From Bauldia sp965232525 (GTDB taxonomy: Bacteria; Pseudomonadota; Alphaproteobacteria; Rhizobiales; Kaistiaceae): a stretch of 64,000 nucleotides of DNA. Of the stretch, positions 7,800 to 15,547 are shown one piece after another; the stretch's first letter is position 1; each line of letters begins with the position of its first letter. The translations under genes and the position numbers were made by a program. Location of the stretch: positions 3,286,001 through 3,350,000 of the forward strand of contig NZ_OZ246980.1 of assembly GCF_965232525.1 (NCBI RefSeq), written 5' to 3'. The notes below the pieces were generated by a model that saw nothing but the letters and a program-made list of their open reading frames with translations, made no database searches and was not told where the DNA came from.

Positions 7800-9209
7800 A
7801 TGCCAGGCGCCAAAGACGTCCTCAAGACGATCAAGGATAACGACGTCAAATTCATCGACCTCCGTTTCACCGACCCGCGCGGAAAGTGGCAGCACGTTAC
7901 CCTCGACGTCAGCATCGTCGACGAGGACACCTTCGCCGAAGGCATCATGTTCGACGGTTCGTCCATCGCGGGCTGGAAGGTGATCAACGAGTCCGACATG
8001 AAGCTGATGCCCGATCCGGCGTCGGCGGCCATCGATCCCTTCTTCGCCGCCACCACCCTGTCGGTGGTGTGCGACGTGCTCGAGCCGCTGACCGACGAGC
8101 CATATGCCCGCGACCCCCGGTCGATCGCCAAGAAGGCGGAAGCGTATCTGAAGCAGACCAAGGTCGGCGATACGGCGGTGTTCGGCCCCGAGGCCGAGTT
8201 CTTCGTGTTCGACGACGTGCGTTTCGCCACCGAGCCCTACAACACCGGCTTCCGGATCGACGACATCGAGCTGCCGATCAACTCCGACAAGGAGTACGAG
8301 ATGGGCAATCTCGGTCACCGGATGCGCACCAAGGGCGGCTACTTCCCGGTCCCGCCCCAGGATAGCCTCCAGGACATGCGCTCCGAGATGCTGGCCACTA
8401 TGGCCGCGATGGGCGTGCCCACCGAGAAGCATCACCACGAGGTCGGCGCTTCCCAGGCCGAACTCGGCATCAGGTTCGGCGATATGACGGTGACCGCCGA
8501 CCGGCTGCAGACCTATAAGTACTGCGTCCAGAACGTCGCCAACGCTTACGGCAAGACGGCGACCTTCATGCCGAAGCCCGTGTTTGGCGACAACGGCTCG
8601 GGCATGCACGTTCACCAGTCGATCTGGAAGCGCAACAAGCCGCTGTTCGCCGGCAAGCTCTATTCGGACCTGTCGCAGGAGTGCCTCTACTACATCGGCG
8701 GCATCATCAAGCACGCCCGGGCGATCAACGCCTTCACCAACCCGAGCACCAACTCCTACAAGCGGCTGGTGCCGGGTTACGAGGCGCCGGTGCTGCTCGC
8801 CTACTCGTCCCGGAACCGTTCGGCCTCCTGCCGCATTCCGGTCGCGTCGTCGCCGAAGGCCAAGCGGGTCGAGGTCCGCTTCCCCGACCCGATGGCGAAC
8901 CCGTATCTCGCGTTCGCCTCGATGCTGATGGCCGGTCTCGACGGCATCCAGAACAAGATCGATCCCGGCGATCCGATCGACAAGAACCTCTACGACCTGC
9001 CGCCGAAGGAACTGAAGAAAATCCCGACGGTCTGCGGCTCGCTGCGCGAAGCGCTCGCGGCGCTGGACAAGGATCGCGCCTTCCTCAAGGCCGGCGGCGT
9101 GTTCAACGACGACATGATCGACGCCTATATCGAGCTCAGGATGGAAGAGGTCACCCGCTTCGAGCAGACCCCGCATCCGGTCGAGTTCGACATGTACTAC
9201 TCGGCCTGA
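7800..9209 (+). CDS. glnA: glutamine synthetase, type I
   Basis: 469-residue dodecameric GSI, which makes glutamine from glutamate, ammonia and ATP. Family motifs are all present: the beta-Grasp segment FxDGSSIAGW, the ATP-binding KPVFGDNGSGMHVHQSIWK, the glutamate site NRSASCRIP, and the adenylylation loop NLYDLPPKE with the modified tyrosine at codon 398 (Tyr397 in mature numbering). The presence of that tyrosine implies control by GlnE adenylyltransferase. ATG 7800 has AGAAGGA upstream. It follows glnB and is closed by a strong hairpin at 9232-9255. Confidence 0.98.
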   Translation: MPGAKDVLKTIKDNDVKFIDLRFTDPRGKWQHVTLDVSIVDEDTFAEGIMFDGSSIAGWKVINESDMKLMPDPASAAIDPFFAATTLSVVCDVLEPLTDEPYARDPRSIAKKAEAYLKQTKVGDTAVFGPEAEFFVFDDVRFATEPYNTGFRIDDIELPINSDKEYEMGNLGHRMRTKGGYFPVPPQDSLQDMRSEMLATMAAMGVPTEKHHHEVGASQAELGIRFGDMTVTADRLQTYKYCVQNVANAYGKTATFMPKPVFGDNGSGMHVHQSIWKRNKPLFAGKLYSDLSQECLYYIGGIIKHARAINAFTNPSTNSYKRLVPGYEAPVLLAYSSRNRSASCRIPVASSPKAKRVEVRFPDPMANPYLAFASMLMAGLDGIQNKIDPGDPIDKNLYDLPPKELKKIPTVCGSLREALAALDKDRAFLKAGGVFNDDMIDAYIELRMEEVTRFEQTPHPVEFDMYYSA

Positions 9210-9231
9210 TCGGCCTCGACATTAACCGACA

Positions 9232-9255
9232 AAGGGGCGCCCACCGGCGCCCCTT
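9232..9255 (+). terminator. glnA terminator hairpin
   Basis: Perfect 10-bp stem AAGGGGCGCC / GGCGCCCCTT with a 4-base loop, 22 bases after the glnA stop. The U tract is short (TT then CG), so this may be a factor-assisted rather than a classical intrinsic terminator. Confidence 0.7.
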
Positions 9256-9260
9256 CGCCT

Positions 9261-9405
9261 GTCGTCCTCCGGCTTGACCGGAGGACCCATCGAAACCGTT
9301 GCTCCGATGAAGATCGTGATGGCGGCCTTGGCGCCTCACCACGAGCCACGTACTGGCGATACCGGGTCCTCCGGTCAAGCCGGAGGACGACAGCGGCGGG
9401 AGGTT
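9261..9405. repeat. 145-bp MITE-like element with palindromic inverted ends, copy 1
   Basis: The left end 9261-9288 and right end 9364-9391 are perfect 28-bp inverted complements of each other. Each end is itself a hairpin with TCCTCCGG/CCGGAGGA arms. A second copy of about 86% identity lies at 10404-10549 in the same orientation. There is no coding capacity, so it is a non-autonomous repeat of the bacterial interspersed mosaic (REP/BIME) or MITE kind. Confidence 0.8.
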
Positions 9406-9503
9406 TGACGGTCGCGGAAAGATGGGCAGGTCGGTGTCCGGCCCCCATAAGCGGGCGCGTTGTCCTGCGTTGGTTTCCTAAACCATGCCACCCCACGGAC
9501 GTC

Positions 9504-9526
9504 ATGCGCGGACTTGATCCGCGCAT
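9504..9526. repeat. REP-like hairpin
   Basis: ATGCGCGGA / TCCGCGCAT, a 9-bp perfect stem with loop CTTGA. It resembles the short GTCATGCGCGG...CCGCGCATCCACG hairpins that recur between genes in Hyphomicrobiales genomes. Only one copy is in this window. Confidence 0.55.
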
Positions 9527-9828
9527 CCACGCGAACACCGTTGGCGGGAGCGCGGGCGCGACCGTCGACAAGACTTGGATGGCCAGGACTGATCCCCAGA
9601 TCACGACGCCTGGGGACTGCCCGTTGGCGGCCCATATCGTCCTCCCACCACTGCCGCCCCTCCTCCCTCCCGTTGGGAGGGCAGGTTTGGCGTCATGCGT
9701 ACCCTGCCCCATACCTGCTGGCGAAACGGCCCCGGCTTGCTAATCCGCAACCAGAGCGGCACTGTTGCGTCGACGGGCCGAGTGGCTGGTGGGCAACGCT
9801 CGATATCGGGAACCGTTTGGAGGAAGCC

Positions 9829-10224
9829 ATGCGAAAGACTGTACTCGCGGCACTGGCGTTCATCGGATCGATAGGGGCCGCCACGGCGTACGAGGAATGG
9901 ATCGGATTCTACCACGGCATCGATCCGATCGATGGGGATGTCAGTACGCTCTCCATCACCGCGAAGCCGGACGGAACGATGCACATCGTCAGCACTTCCG
10001 ACACGATCACGTTCTGCGACGGCGGGCCGGGCGCCTTCGTGGCCGAGGGCCGGATCGACGGCGACACGCTTCTGCGCGAGAACACAAAGGTCCGCTGCCG
10101 CGGCAGCGAAACCCTCCAGGACGTCCGCGACAGCAGCTACACCTACGATCGGGACAACGGCGTGATCCAAATCATCACCCCCGGCGGCGGGCATCCGATC
10201 ATCTTCCATCGGTTCAAGGGCTGA
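9829..10224 (+). CDS. small secreted protein of unknown function
   Basis: 131 residues. A classical signal peptide (MRKTVLAALAFIGSIGAATA, cleavage near residue 20) is followed by a compact, probably beta-rich domain with two cysteines (FCDGG and VRCRG, about 40 residues apart) that could form a disulphide. ATG 9829 has a strong GGAGGAAG upstream; longer open frames reach back without support. The gene sits alone between two copies of a 145-bp inverted-repeat element. I do not recognise a family. Export to the periplasm or outside is inferred from the signal peptide. Confidence 0.8.
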   Translation: MRKTVLAALAFIGSIGAATAYEEWIGFYHGIDPIDGDVSTLSITAKPDGTMHIVSTSDTITFCDGGPGAFVAEGRIDGDTLLRENTKVRCRGSETLQDVRDSSYTYDRDNGVIQIITPGGGHPIIFHRFKG

Positions 10225-10344
10225 GGCGTTTCGGCGGTCGGCTGCGTAAGGCGTCCCCCAACCGCTCATTCCCGCGGAGCCTGCCCTCGACCAGATCGGG
10301 TGGCGGGAATCCAGCTCCTGGAAAACCGCGCCGTCAAAGACTGG

Positions 10345-10364
10345 GTCCCCGCCTGCGCGGGGAC
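10345..10364. repeat. REP-like hairpin
   Basis: GTCCCCGC / GCGGGGAC, an 8-bp perfect stem with loop CTGC, flanked by CTGG and GAGCGG. A partly degenerate sister motif, ATTCCCGCGGAGCC...GGCGGGAAT, lies just upstream around 10270-10312. The form is typical of alphaproteobacterial intergenic palindromes. Confidence 0.55.
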
Positions 10365-10403
10365 GAGCGGTTTCTTCAAGGGCTGCCACCCCGCCTCCTC
10401 CCC

Positions 10404-10549
10404 GTCGTCCTCCGGCTAGACCGGAGGACCCATCGAAACCGCTGCTCCGATGAAGATCGTGATGCCGGCTTTGGCGCTTCACTGCCCAGCCAAGTACCGG
10501 CGATACCGGGTCCTCCGGTCAAACCGGAGGATGACAGCGGCGGGAGGTT
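10404..10549. repeat. 145-bp MITE-like element, copy 2
   Basis: Same architecture as the copy at 9261-9405: hairpin ends with TCCTCCGG/CCGGAGGA arms and a core containing TGCTCCGATGAAGATCGTGA, shared exactly. The ends carry a few substitutions (CTAGA in the left loop, CAAA in the right), so the inverted repeat is slightly decayed. The two copies bracket the small secreted-protein gene. Confidence 0.78.
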
Positions 10550-10591
10550 GAAGGCCGAGGCGTCATGCTGAGAGCAGCCCGGTGGCTTTGA

Positions 10592-10753
10592 CATCGTGCG
10601 TCTTTCGAGGCTCGCTCCGCTCGCACCTCAAGATGAGGCCGTTGGAGCCTATTGGCAAAGACCCAAGGCAAGCGGCACCAAGTCGCAACCAGTCTAAGGG
10701 GCGCCCGCCCCCTCATGCTGAGGAGCCGCCGAAGGCGGCCTCGAAGCACGCAC
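10592..10753. repeat. inverted pair of a second intergenic repeat family
   Basis: 10592-10639 reads CGTGCGTCTTTCGAGGCTCG then CACCTCAAGATGAGG. 10711-10753 reads CCTCATGCTGAGGAGC, CGCCGAAGGCGG, TCGAAGCACGCACC, which is approximately its reverse complement. Each half holds its own small hairpins. This CCTCATGCTGAGGAGC motif recurs between genes in Bradyrhizobium-like genomes. Confidence 0.55.
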
Positions 10754-10941
10754 CACCGATTGACCCGCCCCCTCATCGGAGAGCAACTCACCGAAAGCGT
10801 CGCGCGCGACACCGGTCTGTCGGCGGCGTCGCGGCCCTGTCGGCGGTGTGTCGCAAGGACGTCGAGCCGGCGTCGAAGGCGCGTCGCGGCGCGTCGGTGA
10901 ACCCGCTCTCTTTTCGATCAGGTGATTATGGTACGACCAAA

Positions 10942-10967
10942 CCGCGGTACCGCAACCGGCACCGCGG
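10942..10967 (-). terminator. terminator of outer-membrane protein gene
   Basis: On the minus strand, CCGCGGTGCCG and CGGTACCGCGG form an 11-bp stem (one G-U pair) around loop GTTG. The stem is followed by TTTGG, 17 bases past the stop codon at 10984. Confidence 0.65.
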
Positions 10968-10983
10968 CAATCGTGGTCAACGC

Positions 10984-11766
10984 TTAGTCGCGGATCCGAT
11001 CCAGGTCGTGGTTGAGCTGCACCGAGAACGGCCGGTCCCAATCGTGCTGCTGGAGCGAGGCGCCGCTGCGGCCGAATGCGTAGCGACCACCGGCGACCAG
11101 CTCCCAGTCGGTGATGTTGTTGTTGGTGTAGATATTGGCCTCACCAAACACCGACATATTCGTGCCCCCGATCAGGTGCTCGACGCCGGTCCAGAACTGC
11201 CAGATTTCATCTTCGAAGCTCCAGTAACGAGCGCCGAAATCGGCCCGCGTATTGGCGTTCCAGTACCAGCCAAGCTCACCGCCGATCGACCAGTAGTCGT
11301 CGATCTCATCCGACCACGTATAGAGCGCGTTACTCTTCAGCGTGGTGCTCGGCATGAAGAATGCCTTCTCGGCACCGGCCGTATAGGCCCCGTCGCCGTC
11401 GACGCTCGAACCGCCGAAAACACCGCCGATCGCGAATTGCGGCCCCTTGTAGTAGATGTGGCCGAATCCCCCGTAGGCCTCCGATTTCGCGCCCTCGAAC
11501 TGAGACATGCCGCTGATTTCCAGCTGCGCGTTCCAGAGTTCGTTGAGCGGTACCGCGATCCGAACACCGCCGAGAATCTCGCCGGTCTCGTCGTTCCCCT
11601 TGTCGGGATCGTACCATCCAAGCGCCAGGGTCACGTCGCCGGTGACGATCGACTGGCTGCTATACATCGGATCGCCCGACCGCGGGGCGCCGTAATAGCC
11701 CTGCGCCAATACCGGCCCGGCCACGAACATCAACCCGGCCGCCAGGGCCACCGCTTTACAACGCAT
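10984..11766 (-). CDS. exported, probable outer-membrane beta-barrel protein
   Basis: 260 residues. The signal peptide MRCKAVALAAGLMFVAGPVLA is followed by a mature chain rich in alternating aromatic and polar strands (VTLALGWYDP, GGFGHIYYKG, GELGWYWNAN, FGARYWSF), typical of small outer-membrane barrels. ATG 11766 is chosen because it begins the signal peptide; upstream in-frame residues are an antisense shadow. It is monocistronic, with a hairpin terminator after the stop. No porin subfamily is recognisable, and the substrate is unknown. Confidence 0.8.
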   Translation of the reverse strand: MRCKAVALAAGLMFVAGPVLAQGYYGAPRSGDPMYSSQSIVTGDVTLALGWYDPDKGNDETGEILGGVRIAVPLNELWNAQLEISGMSQFEGAKSEAYGGFGHIYYKGPQFAIGGVFGGSSVDGDGAYTAGAEKAFFMPSTTLKSNALYTWSDEIDDYWSIGGELGWYWNANTRADFGARYWSFEDEIWQFWTGVEHLIGGTNMSVFGEANIYTNNNITDWELVAGGRYAFGRSGASLQQHDWDRPFSVQLNHDLDRIRD

Positions 11767-11849
11767 CTTACTGTCCCCTGTCAGACGCGATGGTCCCCCG
11801 ACCATCAACTCAATGCGCCTCACTATATCGCAACACAACCGACGACGCT

Positions 11850-11865
11850 GTTGCCATTTGGCAAC
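11850..11865. promoter_or_regulatory. 16-bp palindrome between valS and the barrel-protein gene
   Basis: GTTGCC-ATTT-GGCAAC, 6-bp perfect arms, 34 bases after the valS stop and 84 bases before the next start. It could be a weak valS terminator or a repressor site for the exported protein gene. Function not decidable from sequence. Confidence 0.4.
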
Positions 11866-11899
11866 ATGATTGGAATCGCCGCGCCGCCTCGAAATCACG

Positions 11900-14653
11900 T
11901 CAGGCGGGCGGAGTGTCGCCCTGACCGGGCGCTTCGAGACGGGCCAGGGCGGCCTGCGTCTTGTCGCGCAACGCTTCGGACTGGTCGAGCCGCTCCCGCT
12001 GCTCGGCGATGACCGCTTCCGGCGCCTTGACGAGAAACTGCTCGTTGCCAAGCTTTGCGCCGATCTTGGCGATGTCCTTGCCGATTTTCTCAAGCTCGCG
12101 GGTAAGCCGCGCCCGCTCGGCGTCCATGTCGATGATGCCGGCCAACGGGATCGAGAAGGTCGCTTCACGGACCAAAAGCTGCAGTGCGCCCTTGCGCGGC
12201 GCGGAGGCGAGCGCGACCGACTCTACCCGGGCCAGACGGCGGAACACCACGTCGTGGGCTTGGAGCCGGGCGGCGGTCGAGAACACGGCACCGGAGACCG
12301 ACACTTCGATCATCGCGGCCGCCGGGATGTTCATTTCCGAGCGGATCGAACGGATGGCGGAAATCGCCTCCACCAGCCAGTTGATTTCGTCCGCGGCCAT
12401 CCTGTCCTCGAACGTGGTCGTCGGCCAGCGTGACAGCGCCAGGATCGGATAGGCGGCCGGAACAGCGTCCTCCTCCGCATCCTCACGACGCCAGAGCTCC
12501 TCGGTCACAAACGGCATAAACGGATGGAGCAACGCCAGGATCTGATCGAACACCCAGGCGACGGTCGCTCGCGTCTCCTGCTTGGCGGCGTCGTCCTCGC
12601 CGCTCAGCACCGGCTTGGAGAGCTCCAGATACCAGTCGCAATAAAGGTTCCAGATGAACCGGTAGAGCGCCGAAGCGGCTTCATTGAACTTGTACGCTTC
12701 GATCGCCTCGGTGACGTCTTTGATCGCGCGCGTCGTCTCGGTGATAATCCACCGGTTGACGGTCCCTTTCGTTGCAGCCGGATCGAAGTCCGCCAACCGC
12801 TTGCATTCGTAGTGCTCGGCGAACCGCGCGGCATTCCAGAGCTTGGTCGCAAAATTCCGGTAGCCGCCGACTCTTGAGGTCGCCAGCTTGATGTCGCGGC
12901 CCTGGGCTGTGATCGCGGCGAGTGTGAAGCGCAGCGCGTCCGCGCCAAACTCGTCGACCAGTTCGAGCGGATCGATGACGTTGCCCTTCGACTTCGACAT
13001 CTTCGCGCCGGTCTCGTCCCGCACCAGCGCGTGCAGGTAGACGTCGCGGAATGGCTCCTTGCCGGTGAAATACAGGCCCATCATCATCATCCGGGCGACC
13101 CAGAAGAAGATGATATCGAACGCCGTGACGAGAACCGTGGTCGGGTAGTAGCGCTTCAGCTCCGCCGTCTCTTCCGGCCAGCCGAGCGTGGAGAACGGCC
13201 AGAGGGCCGAAGAGAACCACGTGTCGAGGACGTCTGGGTCCCGGGTGAGCTCTGCCGATTTGCCGTAGTGGGCGTCGGCCTCGGCCTGTGCTTCTTCTTC
13301 CGTGTGGGCGACGAAAACCTTGTCGTCCGGGCCGTACCAGGCGGGAATCTGGTGACCCCACCAGAGTTGCCGGGAGATGCACCATGGCTGGATGTTCTCC
13401 ATCCACTCGAAGTACGTCTTGTCCCAGGTCTTCGGCACGAAGGTCGTCCGCCCCTCGCGCACCGACGCGATCGCCGGTTTCGCCAGCGTTTCGGCGTCAG
13501 CGAACCATTGGTCGGTCAGGTACGGCTCGATCACCGTCGACTTCGACTTCTCGTCGTGGGGCACCATGATCGGCTTGTCTTCGATCGTCTCGACGAGCCC
13601 GGCGTCCTCCATCAGTTCGACGATATGTTTGCGGGCCGTGAACCGGTCCTTCCCGTCAACCGCCTTGATGGTCGCCTTGAGCGTCTTGGAGTCGGGCACG
13701 CCATCGAGGAATTCGGCGTTGTCCTTGAGGACGACGTTGGCCTCGGTGTCGAAGATATTGACCATCGGCAGGTCGTGGCGCTTGCCCACCTCGAAGTCGT
13801 TGAAGTCGTGCGCCGGGGTGATCTTCACCGCCCCGGATCCGATTTCCGGGTCGGCGTGGGTGTCGGCGACGATTTGGAGTTTTCGTCCGACCAAAGGCAG
13901 GATCGCGTGTTTGCCGATCAGATCCTTGTACCGCTCGTCATCCGGATGCACCGCCACGCCCGTGTCGCCCAGCATCGTCTCAGGGCGGGTGGTGGCGACT
14001 ACAATGAATCGGTCTGCGTTATCCTCAATCGGATAGCGGAAATGCCAGAGGTGTCCGGGCATTTCGATGTTTTCGACCTCGAGGTCAGACACCGCCGTTT
14101 GCAGGTTCGGATCCCAGTTGACCAGGCGCTTGTCACGATAGATCAGGCCCTTGCGGTAGAGGTCGATGAAAACCTTCAGGACAGCTTCGGACAACCCGTC
14201 GTCGAGGGTGAAGCGTTCGCGGCTCCAGTCGCAGGAACAACCGAGTCGCCTGAGTTGCGTCAGAATCTCGCCGCCGGACTCCGCTTTCCACGCCCAGACC
14301 TTCTCGACGAACTTCTCCCGTCCGATCCTGCGCCGATCCGGCTCCTGCCGCTCCATCATCTGGCGCTCTACGACCATCTGAGTGGCAATGCCGGCGTGGT
14401 CCATTCCGGGTTGCCACAACACATCGCGCCCGCGCATCCGCTCGAACCGGACGAGGATGTCCTGAAGCGTGTTGTTCAGCGCGTGGCCAATATGGAGCGA
14501 ACCCGTCACATTCGGCGGGGGAATGACGATCGAGAAGGGCTCCGCGTCGGGATTGGCCCCCGCGCCGGCTTTGAAAGCGCCGGCTTTCTCCCAAACGTCG
14601 TAAATCCGCGGTTCGACCGCGGTCGCATCGAAAGTCTTGTCAAGCATGGTCAC
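11900..14653 (-). CDS. valS: valyl-tRNA synthetase
   Basis: 917-residue class Ia synthetase charging tRNA-Val. Visible: the HIGH motif in GSLHIGHALNN, CP1 editing-domain segments with TTRPETMLGDTGVAVHP, the KMSKS loop in GAKMSKSKGNVIDP, the anticodon-binding helical domain, and a C-terminal coiled coil (RARLTRELEKIGKDIAKIGAKL). The start MTMLDKTFDATAVEPR at 14653 is normal for alphaproteobacteria. It lies downstream of the popZ-like gene with an 84-base gap, as in many relatives. Confidence 0.98.
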   Translation of the reverse strand: MTMLDKTFDATAVEPRIYDVWEKAGAFKAGAGANPDAEPFSIVIPPPNVTGSLHIGHALNNTLQDILVRFERMRGRDVLWQPGMDHAGIATQMVVERQMMERQEPDRRRIGREKFVEKVWAWKAESGGEILTQLRRLGCSCDWSRERFTLDDGLSEAVLKVFIDLYRKGLIYRDKRLVNWDPNLQTAVSDLEVENIEMPGHLWHFRYPIEDNADRFIVVATTRPETMLGDTGVAVHPDDERYKDLIGKHAILPLVGRKLQIVADTHADPEIGSGAVKITPAHDFNDFEVGKRHDLPMVNIFDTEANVVLKDNAEFLDGVPDSKTLKATIKAVDGKDRFTARKHIVELMEDAGLVETIEDKPIMVPHDEKSKSTVIEPYLTDQWFADAETLAKPAIASVREGRTTFVPKTWDKTYFEWMENIQPWCISRQLWWGHQIPAWYGPDDKVFVAHTEEEAQAEADAHYGKSAELTRDPDVLDTWFSSALWPFSTLGWPEETAELKRYYPTTVLVTAFDIIFFWVARMMMMGLYFTGKEPFRDVYLHALVRDETGAKMSKSKGNVIDPLELVDEFGADALRFTLAAITAQGRDIKLATSRVGGYRNFATKLWNAARFAEHYECKRLADFDPAATKGTVNRWIITETTRAIKDVTEAIEAYKFNEAASALYRFIWNLYCDWYLELSKPVLSGEDDAAKQETRATVAWVFDQILALLHPFMPFVTEELWRREDAEEDAVPAAYPILALSRWPTTTFEDRMAADEINWLVEAISAIRSIRSEMNIPAAAMIEVSVSGAVFSTAARLQAHDVVFRRLARVESVALASAPRKGALQLLVREATFSIPLAGIIDMDAERARLTRELEKIGKDIAKIGAKLGNEQFLVKAPEAVIAEQRERLDQSEALRDKTQAALARLEAPGQGDTPPA

Positions 14654-14737
14654 TTCCGCAGAACGAGCGGTGCCCGTGTAAATCGGAAGGGTGGCGCGAA
14701 GTCAACAACCGCGGACGGGCGTCCTGCGGTACGACCC

Positions 14738-15433
14738 TCACCTCGTTTGGCGGGAAAGCCGCTCGATCTCGTCGCGGACCAGCCGCTCGACAAGCGGCGG
14801 CAGGTTCTTGTCGAGCCATTCACGGAGCATCGGCCGGAGCAACTCCTCGATCAAACCATCCACTGTCCGAACGGGGGCCGTCGGCTGATCGACTGCAAGG
14901 GTGTCGAACGCTTCGGACACGACTGCTTCGGTTTCCGCTGAAACCAAGTGGTCGTCGCACTTCCCTGCGACTTCGGCGCCTTCATGTGGTGGGCTTTCGC
15001 CGCCCATCAGATCGCCCGGCTCCGCCGGAGAACCCTTACTTTCCATGGTAGTAGGCTCCGACGACTGCACCCCCACCGACGTTTGCGTCGTCGTCGACGC
15101 ATTGTCGATCGGCGTATGATTTACGGGACTGCCGGTATCCCGGCCGAATTCGACCCGCGCCTCCTTGATCGCCAGCGCGACGGCGCGTTCGACCGCCGGA
15201 CGCGCCGACGTTCCCGGTCGTTTGGCTGGCTGTGGCTGACTCGGCTCCGCAGCCTTGCTGCTCACCGGCGGGCTTACGTCGCCAACAGCTTCCTTGGTCT
15301 CAGCGAACAGCGGACTGACGTTGTCAGCGGTCTTGCTATCTGCCGCCGCTCCTTCGTCTTCCGCAATCATCGTGCGAATCGACGCGAGGATCGCGTCCAT
15401 CGCCTCATCCTGTATCGTGTCGGGTCGCGACAT
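14738..15433 (-). CDS. PopZ-like (DUF2497) polar-organising protein
   Basis: 231 residues with the PopZ layout. A conserved N-terminal helix (DAILASIRTMIAEDE) leads into a long, low-complexity, acidic and Pro/Ser/Thr-rich disordered middle. The conserved C-terminal oligomerisation helices follow (DGLIEELLRPMLREWLDKNL, then PPLVERLVRDEIERLSR). In Caulobacter and Agrobacterium PopZ forms polar assemblies that tether ParB-parS and pole-specific kinases. ATG 15433 is preceded by AGGGG; a GTG at 15448 is possible but lacks a ribosome site. The neighbours tolC and valS support orthology. Whether it truly organises poles here is inferred. Confidence 0.88.
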   Translation of the reverse strand: MSRPDTIQDEAMDAILASIRTMIAEDEGAAADSKTADNVSPLFAETKEAVGDVSPPVSSKAAEPSQPQPAKRPGTSARPAVERAVALAIKEARVEFGRDTGSPVNHTPIDNASTTTQTSVGVQSSEPTTMESKGSPAEPGDLMGGESPPHEGAEVAGKCDDHLVSAETEAVVSEAFDTLAVDQPTAPVRTVDGLIEELLRPMLREWLDKNLPPLVERLVRDEIERLSRQTR

Positions 15434-15547
15434 TCGTTCCCCTGGCACCCGGTGGCCGGTGTGCGAATCATGTCATTGATCATTATCCGACAGATGACAT
15501 GCGCCGGTGACAAGCGGCTCACATTTTCCAACGAAAACGGCGAGAGA

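Larger units (their letters stand above)
9210..9828. other. gene-free stretch with palindromic repeats
   Basis: About 620 bases without a supportable gene between glnA and the small secreted protein. It holds the glnA terminator (9232-9255), a 145-base inverted-repeat element (9261-9405) and a REP-like hairpin (9504-9526). In-frame open stretches here have no family resemblance or ribosome site. Nothing else was recognised between 9530 and 9810. Confidence 0.6.
10225..10983. other. gene-free, repeat-rich intergenic stretch
   Basis: About 760 bases with no gene I can support. It holds a REP-like hairpin (10345-10364), the second 145-bp inverted-repeat element (10404-10549), an inverted pair of another repeat family (10592-10753) and the terminator of the outer-membrane protein gene (10942-10967). 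Open frames across it lack ribosome sites and show only shadow composition. Confidence 0.6.

Noticed and set aside
9261..10753. CRISPR array
   Set aside because: The repeats are two long palindromic elements and scattered hairpins, without regular short repeats and unique spacers, and no cas genes are present.
11767..12168. Longer N-terminus for the exported barrel protein reaching into valS
   Set aside because: A clear signal peptide starts at 11766, and the extra sequence is Arg/Ser-rich shadow of valS.
13031..14941. 636-codon open frame on the plus strand opposite valS
   Set aside because: It is the antisense reading of a high-GC essential gene; its composition is that of a shadow frame and it has no domain resemblance.
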